A DNA stretch of 64,000 nt from an uncultured Lachnospiraceae bacterium (GTDB taxonomy: Bacteria; Bacillota; Clostridia; Lachnospirales; Lachnospiraceae): positions 124,001-188,000 of the forward strand of contig CAUAFT010000005.1 in the NCBI GenBank assembly GCA_958428365.1, written 5' to 3'. The notes under the pieces were generated by a model. That model worked only from the letters and a program-made list of their open reading frames with translations. It searched no databases and had not been told where the DNA came from. Below are positions 8,360 through 15,508 of the stretch, piece by piece. How positions within the stretch are numbered: the first letter of the stretch is position 1; the number at the start of each line of letters is the position of its first letter. A program made the translations under genes and the position numbers.

Positions 8360-10408
8360 TTACAGATTCAGCTTTTCAAACCACTGGGAGCCATAGCGTT
8401 CCATATGGTTTTTCAGAGCTTCATGATGCTCCAACTTCGGATCCTCCTTTAAAAGTTGTTTCACATCCTCCGACGCCTCCTGCAAAAGACCCGCATCGGC
8501 AAAGATATCTCCCACGGCAAATTCCATCTCGCCGCTCTGACGCACGCCGAAGAAATCTCCCTGTCCCCGCAGTCTTAAATCCTCCCTGGCTATGTAAAAT
8601 CCATCGTTGGAGGAATTGAGGATTTCCAGACGTTTTTTGGACTCCTTTGACTCCGAGGTATTGATCATAATACAGTAAGACTGCAGATCCGAACGTCCCA
8701 CACGTCCCCGGAGCTGATGAAGCTGCGCCAATCCGAACCGCTGAGCATCCTCGATCATCATAACCGTTGCGTTTTTTACATCGACGCCCACCTCAATTAC
8801 CGTGGTGGAGACGAGGATATCTGTTTTTTTATGCAAAAAATCCTCCATGATCTGATTTTTTTCCGCCGGCTTCATTTTTCCGTGAAGACACGCCACCCTC
8901 ACTCCCGGAAGCTCCTCTCTTAAGATCTTCGTGTAATCAGTCACGTTCTCCGCTTCCGTATTCTCACTCTCCTCCACAAGGGGGCAGATGACATAGACCT
9001 GGTGTCCCGCCTTTACCTGTTTTTCCAAAAAGGCATAGGCTTTTGGCCGGTATTCGGTTCCCACAACGCAGTTCTTGATTGGAAGCCGCTTCGCCGGAAC
9101 CTCGTCGATGACGGAGATATCCAGATCGCCGTAGAGAATGATCGCCAGTGTCCTTGGGATCGGCGTGGCGCTCATGACCAGGATGTGGGGCTTTTCTCCC
9201 TTCTTTCCCAGAGTCTCCCTCTGTCTGACTCCGAACCGGTGCTGTTCGTCGGTGATGACGAGAGCCAGATTCTCGTAGACGGCTTTTTCCTGTATCAGGG
9301 CATGGGTTCCAACAATCAGGGCATTCTTGTATAAAAGCATCCGCTCATAGGCATCCCGCTTTTGCTTCGCCGTCATGGAACCCGTCAGCAGGATCACCGG
9401 AAAATTCAGCCCGTATTCCCCGCACATCCGGCAGAAGTTCTCATAGTGCTGTCTGGCAAGCACTTCCGTCGGCGCCATGATGGCGGACTGATATCCGTTG
9501 GAAGCTGCGTCCACCATGGCAAGAAACGCCACAATGGTCTTTCCAGAACCCACATCGCCCTGAATCAGCCTCTGCATAACATACTCTCCCCTCATATCCT
9601 CCCTGATACGGGCAAGAGTCTGTCTCTGGGCGTTCGTCAATGGATAGGGCAGTTTTTCTATAACTTCTTCCACGATCCCGGTATCCTGAAAAGAAAAATT
9701 ATTTTTTTCCGATACCCGCTGTTCCCTGGACATCTGCATCATCAGAATAAATTCAAAAAAATCATTGTAGGCGAGACGGTTTCTGGCATTTTTTAACAGA
9801 AGCTCCCCATCCGGAAAATGCATCTGCCGCACTGCCTGTCCATACTCATAAAAGCCATGGCGTTCCCTGAGTTCCAGGGGCAGGAAATCCTCCAAAAGAT
9901 ACAGGGATTCCAACGCCTGCTTCTCCGCCTTTCTGATCTGATTGTTGGTCAGCCCCTTTGTCAATGCATAGACAGGCTGAAGGGAATCCGAAAGTTCCTC
10001 GTACTGTACCGGAGTGTAGACCTTCGGCTGTTCCATCACCAACTGCCGGTTCTTCTGCTTGACCATGCCGTAAAAAACATAGGTCATGCCCGGTTTTAAT
10101 GTATTTTTCAGATAGGGCATACGGAACCACAGCAGGGAGATCTGAATCCGTTCTCCGGCTATGGATGCCGTTGTAACCGCCATTCTCCCGTTTCTTCTCA
10201 CCAGAGGCGTCTTCATGATTCTGCCGCAGACTGCCATCTGTACCCCCGCCTTTGCCTCGTCCGGGGACTTCGGCTGTTCAAACCTGTGATATTCTCTTGG
10301 AAAATGAAGGAGTATATCACGAATCGTGTATACTCCTAAATTATGAAACAAATCTTCTGTTTTTGCCCCGATTCCCTTTAATTCACGAATATTGGAATCT
10401 AAGTTCAT
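8360..10408 (-). CDS. recG: ATP-dependent DNA helicase RecG
   Basis: This 682-residue helicase remodels stalled forks and Holliday junctions. It has the N-terminal wedge/OB region, then helicase motifs I (GDVGSGKT), II (DEQH), III (SATPIPRT) and VI (QLRGRVGRS), and the C-terminal TRG-type segment after IAREDLRLRGQGDFFG. Length is standard. GGAGCGAT precedes the ATG. It lies ten bases after the fakA stop, in the asp23-fakA-recG order common in Firmicutes. An AT-only palindrome (about 8330-8350) downstream could act as a weak terminator. Confidence 0.97.
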   Translation of the reverse strand: MNLDSNIRELKGIGAKTEDLFHNLGVYTIRDILLHFPREYHRFEQPKSPDEAKAGVQMAVCGRIMKTPLVRRNGRMAVTTASIAGERIQISLLWFRMPYLKNTLKPGMTYVFYGMVKQKNRQLVMEQPKVYTPVQYEELSDSLQPVYALTKGLTNNQIRKAEKQALESLYLLEDFLPLELRERHGFYEYGQAVRQMHFPDGELLLKNARNRLAYNDFFEFILMMQMSREQRVSEKNNFSFQDTGIVEEVIEKLPYPLTNAQRQTLARIREDMRGEYVMQRLIQGDVGSGKTIVAFLAMVDAASNGYQSAIMAPTEVLARQHYENFCRMCGEYGLNFPVILLTGSMTAKQKRDAYERMLLYKNALIVGTHALIQEKAVYENLALVITDEQHRFGVRQRETLGKKGEKPHILVMSATPIPRTLAIILYGDLDISVIDEVPAKRLPIKNCVVGTEYRPKAYAFLEKQVKAGHQVYVICPLVEESENTEAENVTDYTKILREELPGVRVACLHGKMKPAEKNQIMEDFLHKKTDILVSTTVIEVGVDVKNATVMMIEDAQRFGLAQLHQLRGRVGRSDLQSYCIMINTSESKESKKRLEILNSSNDGFYIAREDLRLRGQGDFFGVRQSGEMEFAVGDIFADAGLLQEASEDVKQLLKEDPKLEHHEALKNHMERYGSQWFEKLNL

Positions 10409-10418
10409 ACGATCGCTC

Positions 10419-12113
10419 CTATTCTACGGAGATCACATAATAGTAGACCGGCTGTCCTCCGAAGTTGACCTCCACATCCAGATCAGGATATGCCTCTTCC
10501 AGAGCAGAAGCAACTGTATTTGCTTCCTCTTCTTCGACTTCCGCACCATAATAAATACTGATGATCGCAGATTCCTCGTCTACCAGCTGGGAAACCATAT
10601 CCTTCAGGGTCTCATCCCTGTCTTTTCCAACGGAAAGGATTCCGCTGTCCCCGATTCCCATATAGTCGCCCCGCTTGATCTCCTTCTCATTCATGATGGT
10701 ATCGCGGACCGCATAGGTGATCTGTCCCGTCTTGACATTGGAGATCTCTTCCTTCATGGAAGCCTCGTTTTCCTCCGGCGTTTTCTCCGGAATGAAGTTC
10801 ACAAGGGCAGTGATCCCCTGCGGGATCGTCTTTGTCGGGATGACAATGACATTTTTTTCCTTCACTAAGGTTGCCGCCTGATTTGCCGCCAGGATAATAT
10901 TCTTATTATTCGGCAGAACAAAGATGGTCTTAGCGTGCACCTGCTCGATGGCTTCTAAGATATCCTCCGTGCTGGGATTCATGGTCTGACCACCCTCGAT
11001 GATCTCATCCACGCCCAGACTTTTGAAGATCTCATTGATTCCCTCGCCAATGGAAACGGAAAGGAACGCCATTTCCTTCTCCTCCACCGGAACCTCTTTT
11101 TCCTCTGCCGCCTGTTTTGCCTTAGCAGCTTCAGCCTTCTGCTGTTCGGCGATCTTCTGCGCATCCTTGATCAGCTTCTCCTGATGCTCCTCGCGCATGT
11201 TGTCAATCTTTATCTTACTCAAAGCTCCATACGTCAATGCTCTCTGGATCGCAAGACCAGGATCATTCGTATGTACGTGAACCTTGGTGATCTCGTCATC
11301 TGCCACAACCACGATGGAATCTCCCAAAGACTCCAGATAAGCCTTGAAATCCATCTCCTGCTTGTCGGTCATCGGATTGTTCAGCATAATGATAAATTCC
11401 GTACAATATCCAAACTTAATATCCGCCTCTGTCTGAGGTGTGATCTTCGTCACGCCGCCTCCCTGGGCAGTTCCTTCAATGGTATAGTCGATCTCTTTTC
11501 CAAGCAAAGCGTCGTTGGCTCCCTTTAAGACCTCCACCAGACCCTGTCCGCCGGAGTCCACAACTCCCGCTTCTTTTAAGACTGGAAGCATGTCCGGGGT
11601 CTTCTGAAGAACACGGTCCGCCTCCTTGATCACCTCGCTGGCAAAATATACCAGATCGTCCGTCTCCTCAGCCAGCTCCAAAGCTCTGCGTGCTCCGCCC
11701 TTCGCCACGGTCAGGATCGTACCTTCCTTCGGCTTCATAACCGCCTTGTACGCCGTATCCACCGCCTTCTGAAACGCCTCGCTTAAGATCATGACGTCGA
11801 TCTCATCATACTCTGCGATTCCCTTGGTAAATCCACGGAGCAACTGGGAAAGGATAACGCCGGAGTTACCGCGGGCTCCTCTTAAGGAACCGGAAGAGAT
11901 CGCCTTGCACAATGACTTCATATCGGGATTGTCCAGAGCGCTGACCTCTCTTGCCGCCGACATGATGGTCATGCTCATATTAGTACCCGTATCTCCATCC
12001 GGTACTGGAAATACGTTCAGTTCGTTAATCCATTCTTTTTTCGCTTCTAGATTCTTTGCACCTGCCAAAAACATCTTTGCAACTAGGGAAGCGTCTATTG
12101 TATTGATCTCCAA
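10419..12113 (-). CDS. fakA: DAK2-domain protein, fatty acid kinase FakA-like (YloV)
   Basis: This protein of about 564 residues has an N-terminal DAK2 ATP-binding domain (NVFPVPDGDTGTNM near residues 37-50, then SGSLRGARGNSGVILSQ) and a C-terminal region resembling the DegV-related FakA C-terminus. FakA phosphorylates exogenous fatty acids presented by FakB (DegV) proteins; no fakB gene is in this window. The TTG at 12113 is chosen because AAGGAGG (12128-12122) lies about eight bases upstream; an upstream TTG at 12134 has no site. A Lys/Ala/Glu-rich linker is at about 250-280. Confidence 0.9.
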   Translation of the reverse strand: MEINTIDASLVAKMFLAGAKNLEAKKEWINELNVFPVPDGDTGTNMSMTIMSAAREVSALDNPDMKSLCKAISSGSLRGARGNSGVILSQLLRGFTKGIAEYDEIDVMILSEAFQKAVDTAYKAVMKPKEGTILTVAKGGARRALELAEETDDLVYFASEVIKEADRVLQKTPDMLPVLKEAGVVDSGGQGLVEVLKGANDALLGKEIDYTIEGTAQGGGVTKITPQTEADIKFGYCTEFIIMLNNPMTDKQEMDFKAYLESLGDSIVVVADDEITKVHVHTNDPGLAIQRALTYGALSKIKIDNMREEHQEKLIKDAQKIAEQQKAEAAKAKQAAEEKEVPVEEKEMAFLSVSIGEGINEIFKSLGVDEIIEGGQTMNPSTEDILEAIEQVHAKTIFVLPNNKNIILAANQAATLVKEKNVIVIPTKTIPQGITALVNFIPEKTPEENEASMKEEISNVKTGQITYAVRDTIMNEKEIKRGDYMGIGDSGILSVGKDRDETLKDMVSQLVDEESAIISIYYGAEVEEEEANTVASALEEAYPDLDVEVNFGGQPVYYYVISVE

Positions 12114-12126
12114 TTCTTCAACCTCC

Positions 12127-12486
12127 TTAATCAATTACGCGGACGCCTTCAACAAAAATGTTGATCTTATCAATCTGCATTCCGGTAAATTCTTCCACTT
12201 TGTATTTCACGGTTTCCATCAGATTCTCAGAAATCGTCAAAATGCTTACCCCGTAAGCCACGATCATATGAAAATCAATAGTGATCTTATTTTCCTCATC
12301 CAGTGTGACGTTGATACCATGATTTAAGTAATCTCTTTTCAACAGCTTTACCAGTCCGTCTTTCATATTCACAGCCGCCATTCCCACAATGCCGAAGCAT
12401 TCCACCGCCACGGAACCGGCATAGGTTGCAATAACGTCCGTATCAATGATGATTCTTCCCAACCGGGTGTTCATTGTTCCCTTCAT
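12127..12486 (-). CDS. Asp23/Gls24 family protein (YloU)
   Basis: This 119-residue protein belongs to the Asp23 family, of unclear biochemical role and linked to envelope stress in staphylococci. The pattern GRIIIDTDVIATYAGSVAVE, then GIVGMA and the repeated hydrophobic strands ending in GMQIDKINIFVEGV, is typical. GGAGGT precedes the ATG at 12486. It is followed by fakA at 13 bases, the conserved yloU-yloV pairing of Firmicutes, and is divergent from rpmB. Confidence 0.93.
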   Translation of the reverse strand: MKGTMNTRLGRIIIDTDVIATYAGSVAVECFGIVGMAAVNMKDGLVKLLKRDYLNHGINVTLDEENKITIDFHMIVAYGVSILTISENLMETVKYKVEEFTGMQIDKINIFVEGVRVID

Positions 12487-12540
12487 CTATTTACCTCCAT
12501 ATCATACTCTCACACATATATTACATATATATTCTAGGCT

Positions 12541-12569
12541 ATTATAACTGTTTTTATAGGAAAAGAAAA
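12541..12569 (-). promoter_or_regulatory. Possible promoter for asp23-fakA-recG
   Basis: On the minus strand a good -10 TATAAT (12546-12541) is preceded at 17 bases by a poor -35 TTTTCT (12569-12564). Confidence 0.4.
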
Positions 12570-12607
12570 CCTTTTCATCTATTTTTTATTATTTTTTTAA
12601 TTTTTCC

Positions 12608-12636
12608 TTGCAATCTTAGAATCTATCTGCTAGAAT
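12608..12636 (+). promoter_or_regulatory. rpmB promoter with leader hairpin
   Basis: TTGCAA (12608-12613) and TAGAAT (12631-12636) are 17 bases apart. The transcript leader holds a small hairpin, GTTCGC (12650-12655) pairing with GCGAAC (12663-12668), just before the ribosome-binding site GAGGAGG. It could be a site for autogenous control, which is inference. Confidence 0.6.
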
Positions 12637-12697
12637 ATGATTGTTGTGGGTTCGCTCATTGTGCGAACTTAGGATATGTGCGAGGAGGTGCAATGTC

Positions 12698-12883
12698 ATG
12701 GCAAAATGTGCAGTATGTGGAAAAGCCGCTCACTTCGGTAACAATGTGAGCCATTCTCATAGAAAATCAAATAGAATGTGGAAATCAAACATCAAATCTG
12801 TTAAGTGTAAAGTAAACGGTACACCAAAGAGATTATACGTTTGTACTTCCTGCTTAAGATCCGGTAAAGTGGAAAGAGCTTAG
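12698..12883 (+). CDS. rpmB: 50S ribosomal protein L28
   Basis: This 61-residue large-subunit protein begins MAKCAVCGKAAHFGNNVSHS and ends with LYVCTSCLRSGKVERA. It keeps both CxxC pairs, so it is the zinc-binding (C+) form. The ATG at 12698 follows GAGGAGGTG. Upstream in-frame starts at 12641 fall before the leader hairpin and are not used. It is monocistronic, with a promoter upstream and a terminator 11 bases downstream. Confidence 0.97.
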   Translation: MAKCAVCGKAAHFGNNVSHSHRKSNRMWKSNIKSVKCKVNGTPKRLYVCTSCLRSGKVERA

Positions 12884-12893
12884 GAATTGTTAA

Positions 12894-12927
12894 AAGAAGA
12901 TGTCCAGTTGAGGCATCTTCTTTTTTT
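12894..12927. terminator. Bidirectional terminator between rpmB and the 46-residue membrane protein gene
   Basis: AAGAAGATG (12894-12902) pairs with CATCTTCTT (12914-12922), followed by a T run on the plus strand and by TTTT on the minus strand, so it can serve both convergent units. Confidence 0.85.
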
Positions 12928-12936
12928 CTGCTCTCC

Positions 12937-13077
12937 TCATTTGCAGCAAAACAGATTATAACCCAGAATCAGGCAGGCAAAAATCAGTACCAGACCGCAA
13001 ATCTCATTTGGCAGGAGTAACATCACCAGCATCCCCAGAGCAAAACAAAATAAACCAAAACCACAGACACGTTTCAT
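12937..13077 (-). CDS. Small membrane protein, 46 residues
   Basis: A 46-codon reading frame from ATG at 13077 to TGA at 12937 begins MKRVCGFGLFCFALGM and ends GYNLFCCK. It has two hydrophobic segments (about 6-21 and 26-42) split by LPNE, and cysteines at positions 5, 11, 27, 34, 44 and 45. Short proteins of this form (start MKxxCGFGL, end GYNLFC) are, as I recall, widespread in Clostridia without known function. The ribosome-binding site is weak and a terminator lies between it and gerW, so expression level is uncertain. Confidence 0.6.
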   Translation of the reverse strand: MKRVCGFGLFCFALGMLVMLLLPNEICGLVLIFACLILGYNLFCCK

Positions 13078-13087
13078 AGGACACCAA

Positions 13088-13119
13088 AAGAGCATATATT
13101 ACTAATAATATATGCTCTT
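13088..13119 (-). terminator. Terminator of the gerW operon
   Basis: A 14-bp perfect stem (13088-13101 with 13106-13119) and a four-base loop is followed on the minus strand by TTTT. It lies 27 bases after the gerW stop and just upstream of the 46-residue protein start. Confidence 0.75.
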
Positions 13120-13146
13120 CTCTCTCATTTAGTCTCTGATTTTCTA

Positions 13147-13560
13147 CTATTCTGTCGGATTCACTGCGTCGCTTAAGATATCCTCCATCTCCTGTGCCGC
13201 CGCCTTTTCTCCGGCGCTCGGTTCCTTATCCTTGGATGTGAATTTGTTCACAAAATCCGGCACCATGTCCAGAACCTTTGTGATACCGTCCTGATTTTTC
13301 ACATTGACCAATTTCGTGGTTCCATTCTGAATCACCAGCACGGCGCTTGGGGTGATCTTACCTCCCATACCGCCTCCGCCGTTGTTCTTCTTCTCATCAG
13401 AAAAAGCTCCGGCTCCCACGCCGAAAGACACGTCTACCAGCGGCAGGATGATGGTATCTCCGATATGCACGGCATCCCCGACCACGGTCTTGGTTGTTAT
13501 AAAGCTGTCCATTCCCTTAAAAAGTGATTCCACTGTTGAACTAAAACTGTTGTCTGCCAT
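13147..13560 (-). CDS. gerW: GerW family sporulation protein (YtfJ)
   Basis: This 137-residue protein matches the GerW/YtfJ family, which in Bacillus is a forespore product needed for normal nutrient germination. Visible hallmarks are VVGDAVHIGDTIILPLVDVSFG, a Gly-rich loop with NNGGGGMGGKITPSAVLVI and the C-terminal amphipathic VLDMVPDFVNKF. AGGAGGT precedes the ATG. It follows the DUF2953 gene by nine bases, the same ytfI-ytfJ pairing as in Bacillus. Confidence 0.94.
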   Translation of the reverse strand: MADNSFSSTVESLFKGMDSFITTKTVVGDAVHIGDTIILPLVDVSFGVGAGAFSDEKKNNGGGGMGGKITPSAVLVIQNGTTKLVNVKNQDGITKVLDMVPDFVNKFTSKDKEPSAGEKAAAQEMEDILSDAVNPTE

Positions 13561-13569
13561 AGTTACCTC

Positions 13570-14514
13570 CTATTTGAATTTTTGTATTAATTTCTTAATA
13601 TTTTTATCCCGGTATAAACGGAATGCAATACCGAGTAAGTGAAACGTCTGAATATGTCCGTTGATCTTAAACCTGCCCCGGATATAGAACTTGTCCGCCG
13701 TAAAGTCAGGAAGGACCTCCACGCCCCGTCGATAGAAGATCGGGCACATGCTGAGGACTCCCGTAAGCTGTCCCGTGGAAGCGGGATCTCCTGTAGAATA
13801 GCGCAGCTTCGCCTTTCCTCTCCTCGGTCCAATATAGTGAAGCAGCGTCTTAACCTCTTTTAAAAGATGCCTTACAGCATTTTTATTAGTTTCATCCGAA
13901 AGCTCTCTTTTTATGTTGGCAAAATTCTCTTTTAACGAAAAAAGAAGTCTCCGTATTTTTCCAATCCATGATTTTATGATATTCCAAGGGAGATATTTTT
14001 GCAAGGATTTTTCCTTTTTTTGCTTCTTTCTGTCCGGCTCTGTATAACGATTCTCTTCCGGCTCTTTTTCCCCGGTCCAATTTTCCTCTTCCGATGTGAA
14101 ATCCCCGGCTTCCTCATTGAATACATCTGACGCGTCCGTCTCGTTTTCTTCCAATGTCGGCGTAATCTCCGCCGCCTGGATGGAGATATCCTCTTCGTCC
14201 TGACTCTTCTTTTTTTTCTTTCTCTTTGCTTTTTTTGGCTTTTCTCCCGCTTCCGGATAGAGCTGCTTTTTCCAGCCAAACAGAGAGAACCAGACACGGA
14301 TTTTCTTCCCCTTTGCCTCGAACCTGACCTGCATCAGTGAAAAGAGCCAGGTGAGCCTGCCCTGTATCTCATTTTGATTTTGCTCCTCAAATTCTCCCCG
14401 GACTCCATAGCAGAACGGAAAAAACAGGAACAACAGCAAGACTCCCAGGATCACTGCCAGCAGGACCAAAAGGATGATACCGATGATCTTTAATACGGAT
14501 AACAATATACTCAT
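13570..14514 (-). CDS. DUF2953 domain protein (YtfI-like)
   Basis: This 314-residue protein has an N-terminal membrane helix (about 6-35), a charged linker at about 85-165 rich in Lys then Glu, and a C-terminal DUF2953 region (about 195-314, with LLHYIGPRRGKAKLRYSTGDPASTG in outline). The function is unknown; the gene accompanies gerW in spore formers, so a sporulation role is likely. The start overlaps the stop of the upstream gene by four bases and the AGGAG site is only two bases from the ATG, so expression probably depends on translational coupling. Confidence 0.85.
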   Translation of the reverse strand: MSILLSVLKIIGIILLVLLAVILGVLLLFLFFPFCYGVRGEFEEQNQNEIQGRLTWLFSLMQVRFEAKGKKIRVWFSLFGWKKQLYPEAGEKPKKAKRKKKKKSQDEEDISIQAAEITPTLEENETDASDVFNEEAGDFTSEEENWTGEKEPEENRYTEPDRKKQKKEKSLQKYLPWNIIKSWIGKIRRLLFSLKENFANIKRELSDETNKNAVRHLLKEVKTLLHYIGPRRGKAKLRYSTGDPASTGQLTGVLSMCPIFYRRGVEVLPDFTADKFYIRGRFKINGHIQTFHLLGIAFRLYRDKNIKKLIQKFK

Positions 14515-14846
14515 CTCTCCTGCCTCCGCTTCCTGCGTTTTTCACTCAGATATTTCTTTACATTTGTATTTCCCTGCTCGTTCATGGTCTCCACGATAAT
14601 GGAAGCGGCTATGGTGACGGCCTCCTCGTAACCCTTAGCCAGCCCCACGACCACCAGTTTTTTCTTCGGGTAATGTCTCTGCATCAATTCCCTGGTACTG
14701 ATAATCTCCAGCAGATTCCCGCTATTGACCGGCAGAGTGATGACATATACCTGCAGCATCCCCGCGTTGTGTTCAATTTTCCATTTTATTTTTTCTGTCT
14801 TTTTCTCGATATTCTCCGATACATACAGATCGTCGTACCAAATCAT
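14511..14846 (-). CDS. Conserved hypothetical protein upstream of DUF2953/gerW
   Basis: A 111-residue soluble protein beginning MIWYDDLYVSENIEKKTEKI and ending in a strongly basic tail (EKRRKRRQER). The middle (LEIISTRELMQRHY, KKLVVVGLAKGYEEAVTIAASI) predicts an alternating beta-alpha fold. I do not recognise a characterised family. The ATG at 14846 is preferred because GAGGTG lies six bases upstream; the GTG at 14852 overlaps that site. It is translationally coupled to the DUF2953 gene, suggesting a role in the same sporulation-linked unit. Confidence 0.75.
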   Translation of the reverse strand: MIWYDDLYVSENIEKKTEKIKWKIEHNAGMLQVYVITLPVNSGNLLEIISTRELMQRHYPKKKLVVVGLAKGYEEAVTIAASIIVETMNEQGNTNVKKYLSEKRRKRRQER

Positions 14847-14877
14847 GGACACACCTCACGGTTTACTTCGGTTGGAA

Positions 14878-14917
14878 AAAAAGCAGTTTGATCCGCTCCT
14901 TCCTCAAACTGCTTTTT
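14878..14917 (-). terminator. Terminator after the NUDIX gene
   Basis: AAAAAGCAGTTTGA (14878-14891) pairs perfectly with 14904-14917 around a 12-base loop; the minus-strand transcript ends in a T run. It directly follows the NUDIX stop at 14919. Confidence 0.85.
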
Positions 14918-14918
14918 C

Positions 14919-15371
14919 TCAGAAATACTTTCGATTCCCCCACAGATTGCTCTTCTTTAGATCCAGATACTCGTTATACGCTTTTTCTAAGATCTGCTTC
15001 TCATTGGCAAATTTCAAGAGGTGATACGCCTCATGGAATTTGTAATATCCGGAATCGATAAAATACTCTTCTCGTTGTGGTTTACTGTAATAACTGTCCG
15101 CCATCATCAGATACCAGTGGACGCTTTTCTCCACTGTGTCTTCCGGTACAGTAAAAGTATATTGACTTTTTCCAACGTATTTTATAATACTTGCATCTAC
15201 GCCTGTTTCTTCCAATACTTCTCTTGCCGCCGTATCCTTATACTCTTCCCCAGGCTCTACTGTTCCCTTCGGCAGAACCCAGCCTTCATACTTGTTCTTG
15301 TAATTCTTATATAAGACCAATATCTTTCCACGAAATATTACCACACCACCACAACTTGTCGCCTGTATCAT
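14919..15371 (-). CDS. NUDIX hydrolase
   Basis: This 150-residue protein carries the complete NUDIX box: G-x5-E-x7-REVLEETG within TVEPGEEYKDTAAREVLEE. These enzymes hydrolyse nucleoside diphosphates linked to another group; the substrate is not readable here, though the overall form resembles MutT/Ap4A-hydrolase-type housekeeping members. The ATG at 15371 (MIQATSCGGVVIF) follows AGGAGGG; longer in-frame starts up to 15503 lie upstream of the promoter and are rejected. It is a single-gene unit with its own promoter and terminator. Confidence 0.93.
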   Translation of the reverse strand: MIQATSCGGVVIFRGKILVLYKNYKNKYEGWVLPKGTVEPGEEYKDTAAREVLEETGVDASIIKYVGKSQYTFTVPEDTVEKSVHWYLMMADSYYSKPQREEYFIDSGYYKFHEAYHLLKFANEKQILEKAYNEYLDLKKSNLWGNRKYF

Positions 15372-15408
15372 TACATTCCCTCCTGATGTGGTTTTTAAAC
15401 TTATCATT

Positions 15409-15437
15409 AGTATAACCTTTTTTTCCAAAAGTTGCAA
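15409..15437 (-). promoter_or_regulatory. Promoter of the NUDIX gene
   Basis: Minus-strand TTGCAA (15437-15432) and TATACT (15414-15409), 17 bases apart, lie about 38 bases before the start codon. Confidence 0.75.
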
Positions 15438-15508
15438 CAAATCCATAATATTTACTGTAAAAGAATCGGCAATCATCAGGCAGATGCGACGCTTACCCCT
15501 CACTCTGC

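Noticed and set aside
15372..15503. Extended N-terminus for the NUDIX protein
   Set aside because: It would place the -35/-10 promoter inside the gene, and the extension is not NUDIX-like; ATG at 15371 has AGGAGGG.
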